The notes under the pieces: model-generated
Database searches by the model: none
The model's input: only the letters and a program-made list of their open reading frames with translations
Told to the model about the DNA's origin: nothing
Assembly: GCA_964547125.1 (NCBI GenBank)
Contig: CAZJLS010000061.1
Span: 1-10,673 of the forward strand
Source: Methanobrevibacter_A sp964547125
GTDB taxonomy: Archaea > Methanobacteriota > Methanobacteria > Methanobacteriales > Methanobacteriaceae
DNA: 10,673 nt
Direction of reading: 5' to 3'
Position numbers and translations under genes: made by a program
Shown: positions 1 to 6,532 of the stretch, piece after piece
Numbering within the stretch: the first letter of the stretch is position 1
Layout of the letters: each line of letters starts with the position of its first letter

Positions 1-109
1 ATTATATCTTTTTGGATTATAATTTTTTTATTATGGGATTTTTATCTTCTGTAGATTTTCTTTTTTAAGTATTTGTACTTTTCGGGTTTTATTTTTTTTA
101 ATAATTATT

Positions 110-117
110 TTTAAATA
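110..117 (+). promoter_or_regulatory. Candidate box A (TATA) for the 159-626 gene
   Basis: TTTAAATA matches the archaeal box A consensus. It lies about 42 bases before the GTG start, which would give a leader of roughly 15-20 bases. The region before it (1-109) is T-rich and shows no gene; it may hold the terminator of a gene outside the window. Confidence 0.35.
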
Positions 118-158
118 CTAGATTTTACTAATTTATAATTAATTATATTTTAAAGGTT

Positions 159-626
159 GTGGCCAGTATTATTGATAATAAAAAATTACTTATCCTTTCT
201 TGTGTCTTGATTGTTATTGGTATTAGTTTGTGTTCTTATTCATTATTAACTAATGGTGAGGGAAATAATGTTCAAAACAATACTATTAGTTATCAAGGAA
301 TTGTCATTACTATTGAATCTAGTAATATTGAGGTTTTAAAAAATAATGATGAGATTTTTGAAATTATAGATCATGATAATAATACTAAGTATACTTATGA
401 GGTTTGTTCTGGTGATGATTGTGGTACTGTTGCTCAGGGTCTTGTAGTTGGTCATCATGGTGTGGCATTTGATATTGGTAATGGTAATTATATTGTAGGT
501 TATGCAACTCAGCTTGAGGGTAATGATGATGAGAATTTTAATGGTACTTCTTTGATTCTTAAAGCTACAAATGGTACTTTAATTGATTTTTTCGATTTGG
601 TGAATAAGGTTAATTCTAATGTTTAA
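159..626 (+). CDS. Small membrane-anchored protein of unknown function
   Basis: 155 residues, not recognised as any named family. Residues 1-9 are short and contain lysines, and residues 10-30 form one hydrophobic helix, so the N-terminus reads as an uncleaved signal anchor with the rest outside the membrane. The outer part is acidic and rich in Asn, Gly and Asp; it has two close cysteines (C83 and C88, CSGDDC) that could form a disulfide or bind a metal. Two His-rich residues (HH, 99-100) follow. Codons end overwhelmingly in T, unlike the A-ending codons of thi4 and the large adhesin gene. The start is uncertain: GTG at 159 is the only usual start codon in the open frame before the helix, but the nearest purine-rich element (AAAGG, 152-156) is only two bases away, closer than normal. 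It stands alone, convergent with the next gene. Confidence 0.65.
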   Translation: MASIIDNKKLLILSCVLIVIGISLCSYSLLTNGEGNNVQNNTISYQGIVITIESSNIEVLKNNDEIFEIIDHDNNTKYTYEVCSGDDCGTVAQGLVVGHHGVAFDIGNGNYIVGYATQLEGNDDENFNGTSLILKATNGTLIDFFDLVNKVNSNV

Positions 627-647
627 GTATTATTGAATGTATATTTA

Positions 648-671
648 GTTTTAATTTTTTCCACTTTTTTT
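648..671 (+). terminator. T-rich terminator after the 159-626 gene
   Basis: Successive T-runs begin about 20 bases after the stop codon. Archaeal termination commonly needs only oligo-T tracts, and no strong hairpin is seen here. The rest of 627-756 is T-rich spacer between convergent genes. Confidence 0.35.
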
Positions 672-756
672 ATTTATATCATTTATTTTTAATTTGGCAC
701 TTATTTTTTTTAATACTTGTCATGTCTTTTAGTTTTATTTTACTTGTGTATTTATT

Positions 757-1347
757 TTAATAAGATTTTTTAATAAGTGTTTTAAATTCATCAATTGGAA
801 ACTTTTCAATATCTTCAGATAATTCAATATTTAAATTATCTAAATTAAATGTAATATTTTCTCCACGATATAATTCAAGATTATCTAGAAATTCATTAAG
901 ATTAGTTATTAAATTAATAAGTTCATTTTGATTATTAGGATGCTTTAAAATAAGTTTTGGAATATTTAAATCTTTTATAGTTTTTATTATGAGCTTATGC
1001 TCATTAACACAACCACATCCACCAAAAAGAATTAGTTCGTTTAAAATACCATACATTCTTTTATAATTTTTATTACGAACTCCAAGAATTATGCAAGCAT
1101 CCACTTCTTTAATAATACTATTAAATAATTTAAATCTGCCTTTAACTCCTGATGGAATTTCATCAGAAAAATTATAAATTATATTATTTTCTTTTAAAAT
1201 TGAAGGTAAATTTATTTTATCTTCATCCCAAAAACCGTCTTCAGCAGTTCTTTTTGAAAAATTTGATGGTGAGATATAAGTATGTCCTTTTTTTACTATG
1301 AAATTAATTATAATCATTGCACCATCAGGTATAACAGCTATTTTCAA
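757..1347 (-). CDS. Probable methanogenesis marker protein 5 (DUF2112-like)
   Basis: 196 residues, cytosolic in appearance. The overall pattern matches my memory of the methanogenesis marker 5 family: an N-terminal MKIAV beta strand, a central IPSGVKGR (64-71) followed by an acidic strand DACIIL (83-88), then a Gly/Cys-rich GGCGC (109-113) followed by NE (115-116), and a late strand KLILKHP (131-137). The family is restricted to methanogens and its biochemical role is not established. The C-terminus from about residue 158 seems longer than I recall for the family. The start is TTG, supported by a strong ribosome binding site GGAGATGA (1355-1362) seven bases upstream; an ATG inside that site is out of frame and stops after four codons. 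The 226-base gap to the MFS gene holds divergent promoters. The family assignment was made without a search. Confidence 0.6.
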   Translation of the reverse strand: MKIAVIPDGAMIIINFIVKKGHTYISPSNFSKRTAEDGFWDEDKINLPSILKENNIIYNFSDEIPSGVKGRFKLFNSIIKEVDACIILGVRNKNYKRMYGILNELILFGGCGCVNEHKLIIKTIKDLNIPKLILKHPNNQNELINLITNLNEFLDNLELYRGENITFNLDNLNIELSEDIEKFPIDEFKTLIKKSY

Positions 1348-1354
1348 TTAGATT

Positions 1355-1362
1355 TCATCTCC
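1355..1362 (-). promoter_or_regulatory. Ribosome binding site that fixes a TTG start
   Basis: On the minus strand this reads GGAGATGA, one mismatch from GGAGGTGA, the complement of the archaeal 16S rRNA 3' end. Seven bases separate it from TTG at 1347-1345, so TTG rather than the later in-frame ATG (codon 11) is the start. Confidence 0.6.
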
Positions 1363-1510
1363 AATTTTTAAGTTTTATTTATATTATATTTTTATTTTCC
1401 TTATTAAAAATTTCAATATTCATTATTATTAGATTTTTAATTTAATTCCATGTTTATGCTTTAAAATTTACTAAACTAAGTTAAGAAAACCTTTAAAAAG
1501 AATAAAATAG

Positions 1511-1517
1511 TTAAATA
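1511..1517 (+). promoter_or_regulatory. Candidate box A for the MFS transporter gene
   Basis: TTAAATA lies 57 bases before the ATG and would give a leader of about 30 bases. The gene has only a weak ribosome binding element (GATGTG, 1559-1564). The rest of 1348-1573 is AT-rich divergent promoter space with no gene. Confidence 0.3.
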
Positions 1518-1573
1518 TTCTATATTAGAAACAAAAAAAATAAAATTTAAACATAAAAGATGTGTAAAAAAAT

Positions 1574-2959
1574 ATGAATACTGATAATGGTAAAACAACT
1601 TTAATAATTTTTATAATAGCTGCTGCACTATTAAGTGCCGCTCAAAGTATTGTTACAACTGGCCTTACAGGAATCATGGGTGATTTTAGAATATCACCAA
1701 CAACAGTACAATGGATTTACTCTTCATTTTTACTAGTTCTTGGAGTTATGATTCCAATATCTGCATTTATAGTTCGTAGATTCAAAATTAAAAATGTTTT
1801 AATATCTGCATTAATACTATTCTTACTAGGATCTATACTTGCAGTTATAAGTCCAAACATCGAAGTTCTAATACTATCACGAGTAATACAAGCTGTAGGT
1901 TCAGGTATTCTATTACCAATCACTCAAATTGTCTTATTTAAAATAATACCTGAAGAAAAATGGCAAATATATATGGGTTTATTTGGTTTTATTATAGGTA
2001 TAGCACCTGCAATAGCACCTACACTAGGAGGATATATTATAGACTCAACAGGATGGAGATCCATATTCTTAATATTTGCAGTAATTACTCTAATCTTAAT
2101 TCTAATATCATTTATTGTTGTTAAATTAGAATTTGAAACAGAAGATTATCCATTAGATCTTTTATCACTTGCATTATGTGTTCTTGCATGTGTAGGTATA
2201 ATGCTTGGTTTCTCAAATATTGCAGCAAATGGCTTTGACTTTATATATGTAATTCTACCAATACTTATAGGTGTCATAAGTTCTATCCTATTTGTAAGAC
2301 GTGAATTAAGAGTTGATAAACCATTATTGGATTTAAGAGTTCTTAAAAGCAAATACTTCTTCTTTGGAACATTATTCTCAGCAATACTGTACTTCACAAT
2401 GTGTGGTTTAAATGTTATAATGCCATTATTTGTTCAAAGTGTAGCATTACATTCTGCAACAATATCTGGTTTAGTTCTACTTCCAGCAACTTTAGTCATG
2501 ATTATTTTCAACTTTGTAGGACCATTACTTGCAAGTAAAATAGGAGTTCGTAAAGTTTTAATCTTATCTTGTATATTCTCAATAGTAGGATATTTAGTTA
2601 TGATGACATATAATGCACAAACTAGTATTGAATATATGATAATAACCCAAATACTAAGAGCAGTAGGTGCAGGTTTAGGTTTAATGCCTGCAGTAACATG
2701 GACAATAAGTGCAGTATCTGGTGATGTTGAAGATGCAACAGCTATCAATAATACAGTAAGACAAATTATCGGAGCTATTGGTTCTGCAGTGGCAGTCGTT
2801 CTAATGGCAATATTTGCAGGAGGCACTGTTGCAAATAATCAAGTATCTGTAAATGCATTTGGCGAAACATCATTAGTACTTGCAATATTATCTGTAATTT
2901 CATTAGTAATTGTAATATTATATGTTAAAGATAAACTAAATCCTGAAGAAAAAATTTAA
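1574..2959 (+). CDS. MFS multidrug exporter, DHA2 (EmrB/QacA-like) 14-helix type
   Basis: 461 residues with about 14 hydrophobic helices, the length and topology of the DHA2 drug:proton antiporters, acting in the cytoplasmic membrane. Visible family signs are W47-x-x-Y (helix 2), the motif B region R103-x-x-QAVGSG (103-111), a motif C variant APAIAPTLGG (144-153) at helix 5, and GWRSIF (160-165) at the start of helix 6. Two features are odd. The helix 1 motif, usually LDxTIVNVALP, here reads around SAAQSIVTTGLTGI and lacks the acidic residue. The helix 2-3 loop, usually GxLaDrxGrr, reads AFIVRRFKIKNV and lacks the Asp. Coupling or substrate may therefore differ from typical drug exporters. 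Substrate cannot be read from sequence. The small gene at 3000 follows after 40 bases but may have its own promoter. Confidence 0.85.
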   Translation: MNTDNGKTTLIIFIIAAALLSAAQSIVTTGLTGIMGDFRISPTTVQWIYSSFLLVLGVMIPISAFIVRRFKIKNVLISALILFLLGSILAVISPNIEVLILSRVIQAVGSGILLPITQIVLFKIIPEEKWQIYMGLFGFIIGIAPAIAPTLGGYIIDSTGWRSIFLIFAVITLILILISFIVVKLEFETEDYPLDLLSLALCVLACVGIMLGFSNIAANGFDFIYVILPILIGVISSILFVRRELRVDKPLLDLRVLKSKYFFFGTLFSAILYFTMCGLNVIMPLFVQSVALHSATISGLVLLPATLVMIIFNFVGPLLASKIGVRKVLILSCIFSIVGYLVMMTYNAQTSIEYMIITQILRAVGAGLGLMPAVTWTISAVSGDVEDATAINNTVRQIIGAIGSAVAVVLMAIFAGGTVANNQVSVNAFGETSLVLAILSVISLVIVILYVKDKLNPEEKI

Positions 2960-2962
2960 ATA
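2955..2962 (+). promoter_or_regulatory. Candidate box A for the small 3000-3254 gene
   Basis: TTTAAATA overlaps the MFS stop codon (2957-2959) and lies 45 bases before the next ATG. This spacing fits a separate transcript with a leader of roughly 15 bases that includes the strong ribosome binding site at 2987-2994. Confidence 0.35.
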
Positions 2963-2999
2963 CTAGAATATTTAATTATAAATTTTAAGGTGATAAAAA

Positions 3000-3254
3000 A
3001 TGACAGAACTTGAAAAAAATATTACCGAAAAACTAAGCAACATCTTTAAAGATGAATTTGGAGAAGATTTTGAATTAAACTACAATATTACTGATGAAAA
3101 AATCCTCTTTTTCGTTAGTATTAATGAAGGAAAAGAACTTTCCCAAGAATCAATAGAAAAGATTTCAAGCACAATTGATGGAGGATATGAAGGTTCAAAT
3201 ATTGTTAACCAAGAATACCGTTATGAATTTAATTTAGACCCATGCGCTGATTAA
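3000..3254 (+). CDS. Small acidic cytosolic protein, unknown function
   Basis: 84 residues, strongly acidic, with no signal peptide or membrane helix and one cysteine near the end (DPCAD). I do not recognise the family. The predicted order is a charged N-terminal helix (1-18), a strand pair around FELNYNIT and KILFFVSI, a helix (46-58), and a last strand RYEFNLD, so it reads as a compact alpha/beta protein. The start is well supported: AAGGTGAT (2987-2994) is an almost ideal ribosome binding site five bases before ATG. It follows the MFS gene in the same direction and could be cotranscribed or use the box A at 2955. A strong hairpin terminator follows directly. Confidence 0.75.
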   Translation: MTELEKNITEKLSNIFKDEFGEDFELNYNITDEKILFFVSINEGKELSQESIEKISSTIDGGYEGSNIVNQEYRYEFNLDPCAD

Positions 3255-3263
3255 AACACTTTA

Positions 3264-3292
3264 AAGAGTAAAAATTAATTTTTTTTACTCTT
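3264..3292. terminator. Bidirectional hairpin terminator between convergent genes
   Basis: An 11-base arm AAGAGTAAAAA (3264-3274) is exactly complementary to TTTTTACTCTT (3282-3292) with a 7-base loop. The T-run serves the plus-strand gene ending at 3254, and the A-run is the T-run for crcB ending at 3310 on the other strand. Confidence 0.7.
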
Positions 3293-3309
3293 AAAACTAT
3301 TTAAAAAAA

Positions 3310-3675
3310 TTAAGCAATAAATTCTGGAATAAAAACTGCTATAACACCAAATAGCACACTTAAAAAAATATATATAAATGCAAAAGAAATACTTCCAGTT
3401 TTTAATAATTCGCCAGTTTCTAAAGCAAAGGTTGAAAATGTTGTAAAACCTCCACAGATTCCAACTTTTAAAAATATATCTAATTTTTCATCTAAAGGAT
3501 AGTATTTCATTAAATAAAAACTTAAAAAACCTATTGCTAGACAACCTAAAATATTAACAAGTAAAGTATTAATTGGAAAACTATTTGTTTCATTAATAGG
3601 AATTAAATTAATTAAATATCTAAGTATGGAACCTATAAAACCTCCAAAACCCACTATTAAACATTTAATTATCAT
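3310..3675 (-). CDS. crcB: Fluoride-specific ion channel CrcB/Fluc
   Basis: 121 residues with four membrane helices, normal length for the family. CrcB/Fluc proteins form dual-topology homodimers in the cytoplasmic membrane and let fluoride leave the cell. Family motifs are all present: GGFIGSILRY (11-20), the pore Asn in TLLVNILG (N41), and GGFTTFSTF (75-83), whose Phe and Ser/Thr residues line the fluoride path. Only one copy is seen, consistent with a homodimer rather than a CrcB1/CrcB2 pair. There is no ribosome binding site before the ATG, while a box A sits about 25 bases upstream of it, so the mRNA is probably leaderless. I see no crcB-type fluoride riboswitch upstream. The gene abuts a decayed adhesin relic on its 5' side. 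Confidence 0.93.
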   Translation of the reverse strand: MIIKCLIVGFGGFIGSILRYLINLIPINETNSFPINTLLVNILGCLAIGFLSFYLMKYYPLDEKLDIFLKVGICGGFTTFSTFALETGELLKTGSISFAFIYIFLSVLFGVIAVFIPEFIA

Positions 3676-3697
3676 ATTTTTATTTTTATTATTACTT

Positions 3698-3706
3698 GTT
3701 TAAATA
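3698..3706 (-). promoter_or_regulatory. Candidate box A for leaderless crcB transcript
   Basis: On the minus strand this reads TATTTAAAC. Its distance to the crcB ATG (3675) places the transcription start at or next to the start codon, which agrees with the missing ribosome binding site. Confidence 0.35.
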
Positions 3707-3721
3707 TTTTTTAATGATAGA

Positions 3722-4003
3722 AATATTAATTTCACATCTCAAAATGAAAAATTAGAAAGCAATATTTTTGTTGATTCTATTAGTTCTTTAAGTTTTAATT
3801 TCATATCTACTAGTTTTTTGGTGCTATAAATATTAATAGAATCTTTAAAATTATTAATATTATTATTGGTTCTGATTCGACTTGGACTTTAACTAAGGAT
3901 TAGTTATGTTACAAGTTTAATGAATAACAGTAATATTAATTATGCTAGACATAATTTATACGTTAAGGGTATGGATTATAGTGATTCTAATCAATTTCCT
4001 TAA
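3722..4003 (+). pseudogene. C-terminal relic of an adhesin-like beta-helix protein
   Basis: Translating in three pieces recovers the same tail as the intact adhesin at 4243-6499. Frame A (3722-3819) gives NEKLESNIFVDSISSLSF, matching NQDLTGNIEIDSISTLSL of the intact protein. After a one-base loss in a six-T run (3814-3819), frame B gives GAIN and then STWTLTKD, matching GAIN and STWTLTGN. After one extra T at 3901, the reading returns to frame A with SYVTSL, INYARHNLYVKGMDYS and a stop at 4001-4003, matching SYVTSL, INRDSYKLYVNGVEYT. The two frameshifts compensate each other. Everything upstream of this tail (signal, repeats, Ig modules, most of the helix) is gone, and the homology ends close to the crcB promoter. 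Its T-ending codons differ from the A-ending codons of the intact copy, so it is an old paralogue rather than a recent duplicate. Confidence 0.85.
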
Positions 4004-4012
4004 TCATATTTT

Positions 4013-4030
4013 AAAAAGTAATACTTTTTT
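4013..4030 (+). terminator. Relic hairpin terminator behind the adhesin remnant
   Basis: AAAAAGT (4013-4019) pairs with ACTTTTT (4023-4029) over a 3-base loop, ten bases after the relic stop codon, and ends in a T-run. It supports the idea that a complete gene once ended here. Confidence 0.45.
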
Positions 4031-4118
4031 ATTAGCATAAGTTTTCTCATATTCTTAAATTTAATAAAAGGATGTGAAATTTCTTTTTTAACTTAGAATA
4101 AAAATTTTCTTTTTTTAA

Positions 4119-4127
4119 TTATATATT
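4119..4127 (+). promoter_or_regulatory. Candidate box A for the large adhesin gene
   Basis: TTATATATT is the best TATA-like element in 4031-4242. It would give a long leader of about 90 bases. That leader contains GGTAA (4175-4179) paired with TTACC (4185-4189), then AATAG (4190-4194) paired with CTATT (4211-4215). A second element at 4210-4219 is too close to the ribosome binding site to be the promoter. No gene is visible between the relic terminator and 4243. Confidence 0.3.
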
Positions 4128-4225
4128 AATGCTTTTATTCTAGAAAAATTTAATTAACTTTATTAAGAAAAAAAGGTAAAATTATTACCAATAGTTTTAG
4201 ATTTTAAAAGCTATTATAAAAAAAT

Positions 4226-4232
4226 AGGGAGG
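4226..4232 (+). promoter_or_regulatory. Strong ribosome binding site for a TTG start
   Basis: AGGGAGG lies ten bases before TTG at 4243. There is no ATG before the signal peptide, so TTG is the start of the adhesin gene. Confidence 0.6.
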
Positions 4233-4242
4233 CTTAAAAAAA

Positions 4243-6499
4243 TTGATAAATAAAAAATTTTTAATTTCAATTTTACTGGCAATTTTTGTTTTTATGATTG
4301 TTATACCAACAAGTTTTGCTGAAGATTCAGAACCAACCCTTTTAAGTGACACTGATGGACCTCCAGCATTGCCTGATGGTGAAATGCCTAATGGTACAGC
4401 TCCTCCAGATATGGGAAATGGAACTGCGCCACCAGACATGGGTAACAGTACAGCTCCTCCAGATATGGGAAATGGAACTGCGCCACCAGACATGGGTAAC
4501 AGNNNNNNNNNNNNNNNNNNNNNNNNNNNNNNNNNNNNNNNNNNNNNNNNNNNNNNNNNNNNNNNNNNNNNNNNNNNNNNNNNNNNNNNNNNNNNNNNNN
4601 NNTACAGCTCCTCCAGATATGGGAAATGGAACAGAACCTCCAATAGCTCCTACTGATGATACACAAACATCCACTTTAAGTGCTGATGATTTAATCAAAG
4701 TTTATGGTGGGGATGAAGACTTTGAAGTAATATTCACTGATGCTGATGGTAGTGCAATCATCGGTCAACATTTAAGTATTAATCTAACCCGTGTAAGCAG
4801 CGGTGCAAGTAAAACCTACGATGTAGTAACTGACTATGCAGGAATAGCATCACTACCAATAAATCTTGCTCAAGGATACTATACTGCATTTACAAGTTTT
4901 ACAGCAATTGACGGATTCAATTATACAAATGCAAGCATATCCAACACAATAACCGTTATCAGCAAAGAAGATGAAAATAAAACCGGAACTACAATAAGTG
5001 CAAATGCATTAACAAAACTTATTAATGAAACTGCTTCATTTACTGCAACACTAACCGATACAAGTGGAAATGTTATAGCAGGTCAACACATTGCATTAAC
5101 ATTAGCTCGTCCATCAAGTGGTGCAAGTAAAACCTATGATGTAGTAACCGACTATTTAGGAATAGCATCACTACCAATAAACTTAGCAGTAGGCACATAT
5201 ACAGCAACTGCACAATTTGAAGGAAATGATGAATACAGTGAAAGCAGTGCATCAGCAACAATAATAGTTACTGAAAATTCCCAACCAGTAACTGGTGGAA
5301 GATTAGTAGTTAATGGAACAAGCCAAACAGTAACAAGTGGAACCTACACAACAAGTGATTCAGACACTAACACAGTATTAGTTACAAACGGCGGAACATT
5401 ACAATTAACTGGAGCCACCATTACCAAATATGGGGACACTGCAGACCAAGGAGAAAACAGTGAATTCTACGGTACAAATGCAGGAGTATTAGTCCAAGCA
5501 AGAAGTACATTAAATATCACAGATTCAACCATCATAACAAATGCAACAGGGGCTAATGCAGTATTTTCAACCAATATGGCAAGCAGTAACTCTGGCTCCA
5601 CAATATACATATCTAATGTAGATATCAACACATACAAAGATAAATCAAGAGGATTAGATGCAACTTATGGTGGAATAATAATTGCAGACAATGTAACTAT
5701 AAACACTCGCGGAGGAAGTTGTGCTGCACTTGCAACAGATCGTGGAGAAGGTACAGTCACAGCAACAAACTGTATATTAAATACTGGTGTAGATTCTAGC
5801 CAAACAAGTGCAGGTTCTCCAGTAATATACTCAACCGGAGCAATCACTGCAATTAACTGTACAGGAACTGCTTACCAATCCCAAATCGGATGTATCGAAG
5901 GAAAAAATAGTATAACATTAATCAACTCCAACCTTTCAGGTTACGGAAAAGGTAACCGTCAAAGCGGTGGAGAATATGTGGATCTAGGAGGATTCTTCAT
6001 TTACCAAAGTATGAGTGGAGATGCAGATGTGGGAACAGCAACATTAAATGCAACAAATTCCATACTAACCATACCTTCAGCATCTACATACTATACAACA
6101 GCACCAATGTTCCATGTTACCAACACAGCAGCAATTATAAACTTAAATAATTGTACATTAAACTTCGGAAGTGGAACTTTATTAGATGTTAGTGGACAAG
6201 ACCAATGGGGAACAACAGGTTCTAATGGTGGAAAACTCACATTTACAGCTACAAACCAAGATTTAACAGGAAACATTGAAATTGACAGCATTAGTACATT
6301 AAGTTTAACACTAACTAACAGTAATTATAATGGTGCTATAAACCCTTCAGGAACATACGGTACAACAAATGTTGTGATTTCTGCAGGTTCTACATGGACT
6401 TTAACTGGAAACAGTTATGTTACTAGTTTATCCAACTCTGGAACTATAAATAGGGACTCATACAAATTATATGTAAATGGTGTTGAATATACAGGTTAA
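4243..6499 (+). CDS. Secreted adhesin-like beta-helix protein (contains an assembly gap)
   Basis: One gene, although the 100-N gap at 4503-4602 throws its two halves into different frames. The N-terminus (4243-4320) is a signal peptide: KK, a hydrophobic core, then a probable cut after TSFA before EDSEP. Next come proline-rich repeats of nine residues, TAPPDMGN plus G or S (from 4393, through the gap, to about 4629). Two Ig-like modules follow (about 4690-4965 and 4978-5272), each with GQH and ASKTYDVVTDY. From about 5290 to 6400 a Thr/Asn/Gly-rich repetitive stretch (LNITDSTI, ATNCIL, INSNLSG patterns) is typical of a right-handed beta-helix, including IEGKNS and YQSMSGDADVGTA. The C-terminus ends in KLYVNGVEYTG with no membrane helix or LPXTG-type sorting signal, so anchoring is unclear. 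Similar helices occur in gut Firmicutes proteins (from memory). Function as an adhesin is inferred from the class. Confidence 0.85.
4393..4629 (+). repeat. In-frame 27-base tandem repeat, 54-base higher order, broken by a gap
   Basis: Units encode TAPPDMGN followed by G or S. Two alternating versions differ in codons (gct-cct-cca-gat-atg-gga versus gcg-cca-cca-gac-atg-ggt), giving a 54-base higher-order unit that occurs twice exactly (4394-4447 and 4448-4501). One more unit is visible after the gap. The low-complexity, Pro-rich product is probably an extended stalk between the cell surface and the folded modules. Confidence 0.9.
4503..4602. other. 100-N assembly gap of unknown true length
   Basis: Exactly 100 N, a standard placeholder. 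The left flank ends in AACAG and the right flank starts TACAGCTCC; joined directly they restore the repeat in phase (AGT ACA GCT). The true insert must be a multiple of three to keep the gene open and is most simply zero or a multiple of 54 bases. Confidence 0.95.
4802..4867 (+). repeat. Near-identical segment of Ig-like module 1
   Basis: This 66-base stretch and 5120-5185, 318 bases further on, differ at only seven positions by my count. Both encode GASKTYDVVTDY, one variable residue, then GIASLPINL. The flanking parts of the two modules are much more different. Confidence 0.85.
5120..5185 (+). repeat. Near-identical segment of Ig-like module 2
   Basis: Partner of 4802-4867, in the same frame at a distance of 106 codons. 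The variable residue is Leu here and Ala in module 1. Confidence 0.85.
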
Positions 6500-6532
6500 A
6501 TTCTTTAATTTAACCTTCTCTTTTCTTTTTTT
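6494..6532 (+). terminator. Hairpin terminator overlapping the adhesin stop codon
   Basis: GGTTAAATT (6494-6502) pairs perfectly with AATTTAACC (6507-6515) over a CTTT loop, followed by a T-rich tract to 6532. The left arm contains the TAA stop codon (6497-6499). Confidence 0.6.

Noticed and set aside
4086..4101. 16-mer TTTTAACTTAGAATAA shared with 6723-6738 as a regulatory element
   Set aside because: It is at different distances from different genes, and in DNA this rich in A and T one such match in 10 kb could well be chance.
4393..4629. CRISPR-like array
   Set aside because: Repeats are contiguous 27-base units without unique spacers and encode an in-frame Pro-rich peptide.
4197..4698. 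Minus-strand open frames across the PPDMGN repeats
   Set aside because: They are complements of the coding repeat and of N's, with no ribosome site and low-complexity products.
4346..6499. A separate gene starting at 4346 in frame with the downstream part of the adhesin
   Set aside because: Before the gap this frame is a shadow of the real repeat frame; it only appears joined because the gap is written as 100 N. The real gene starts at TTG 4243 with a signal peptide.
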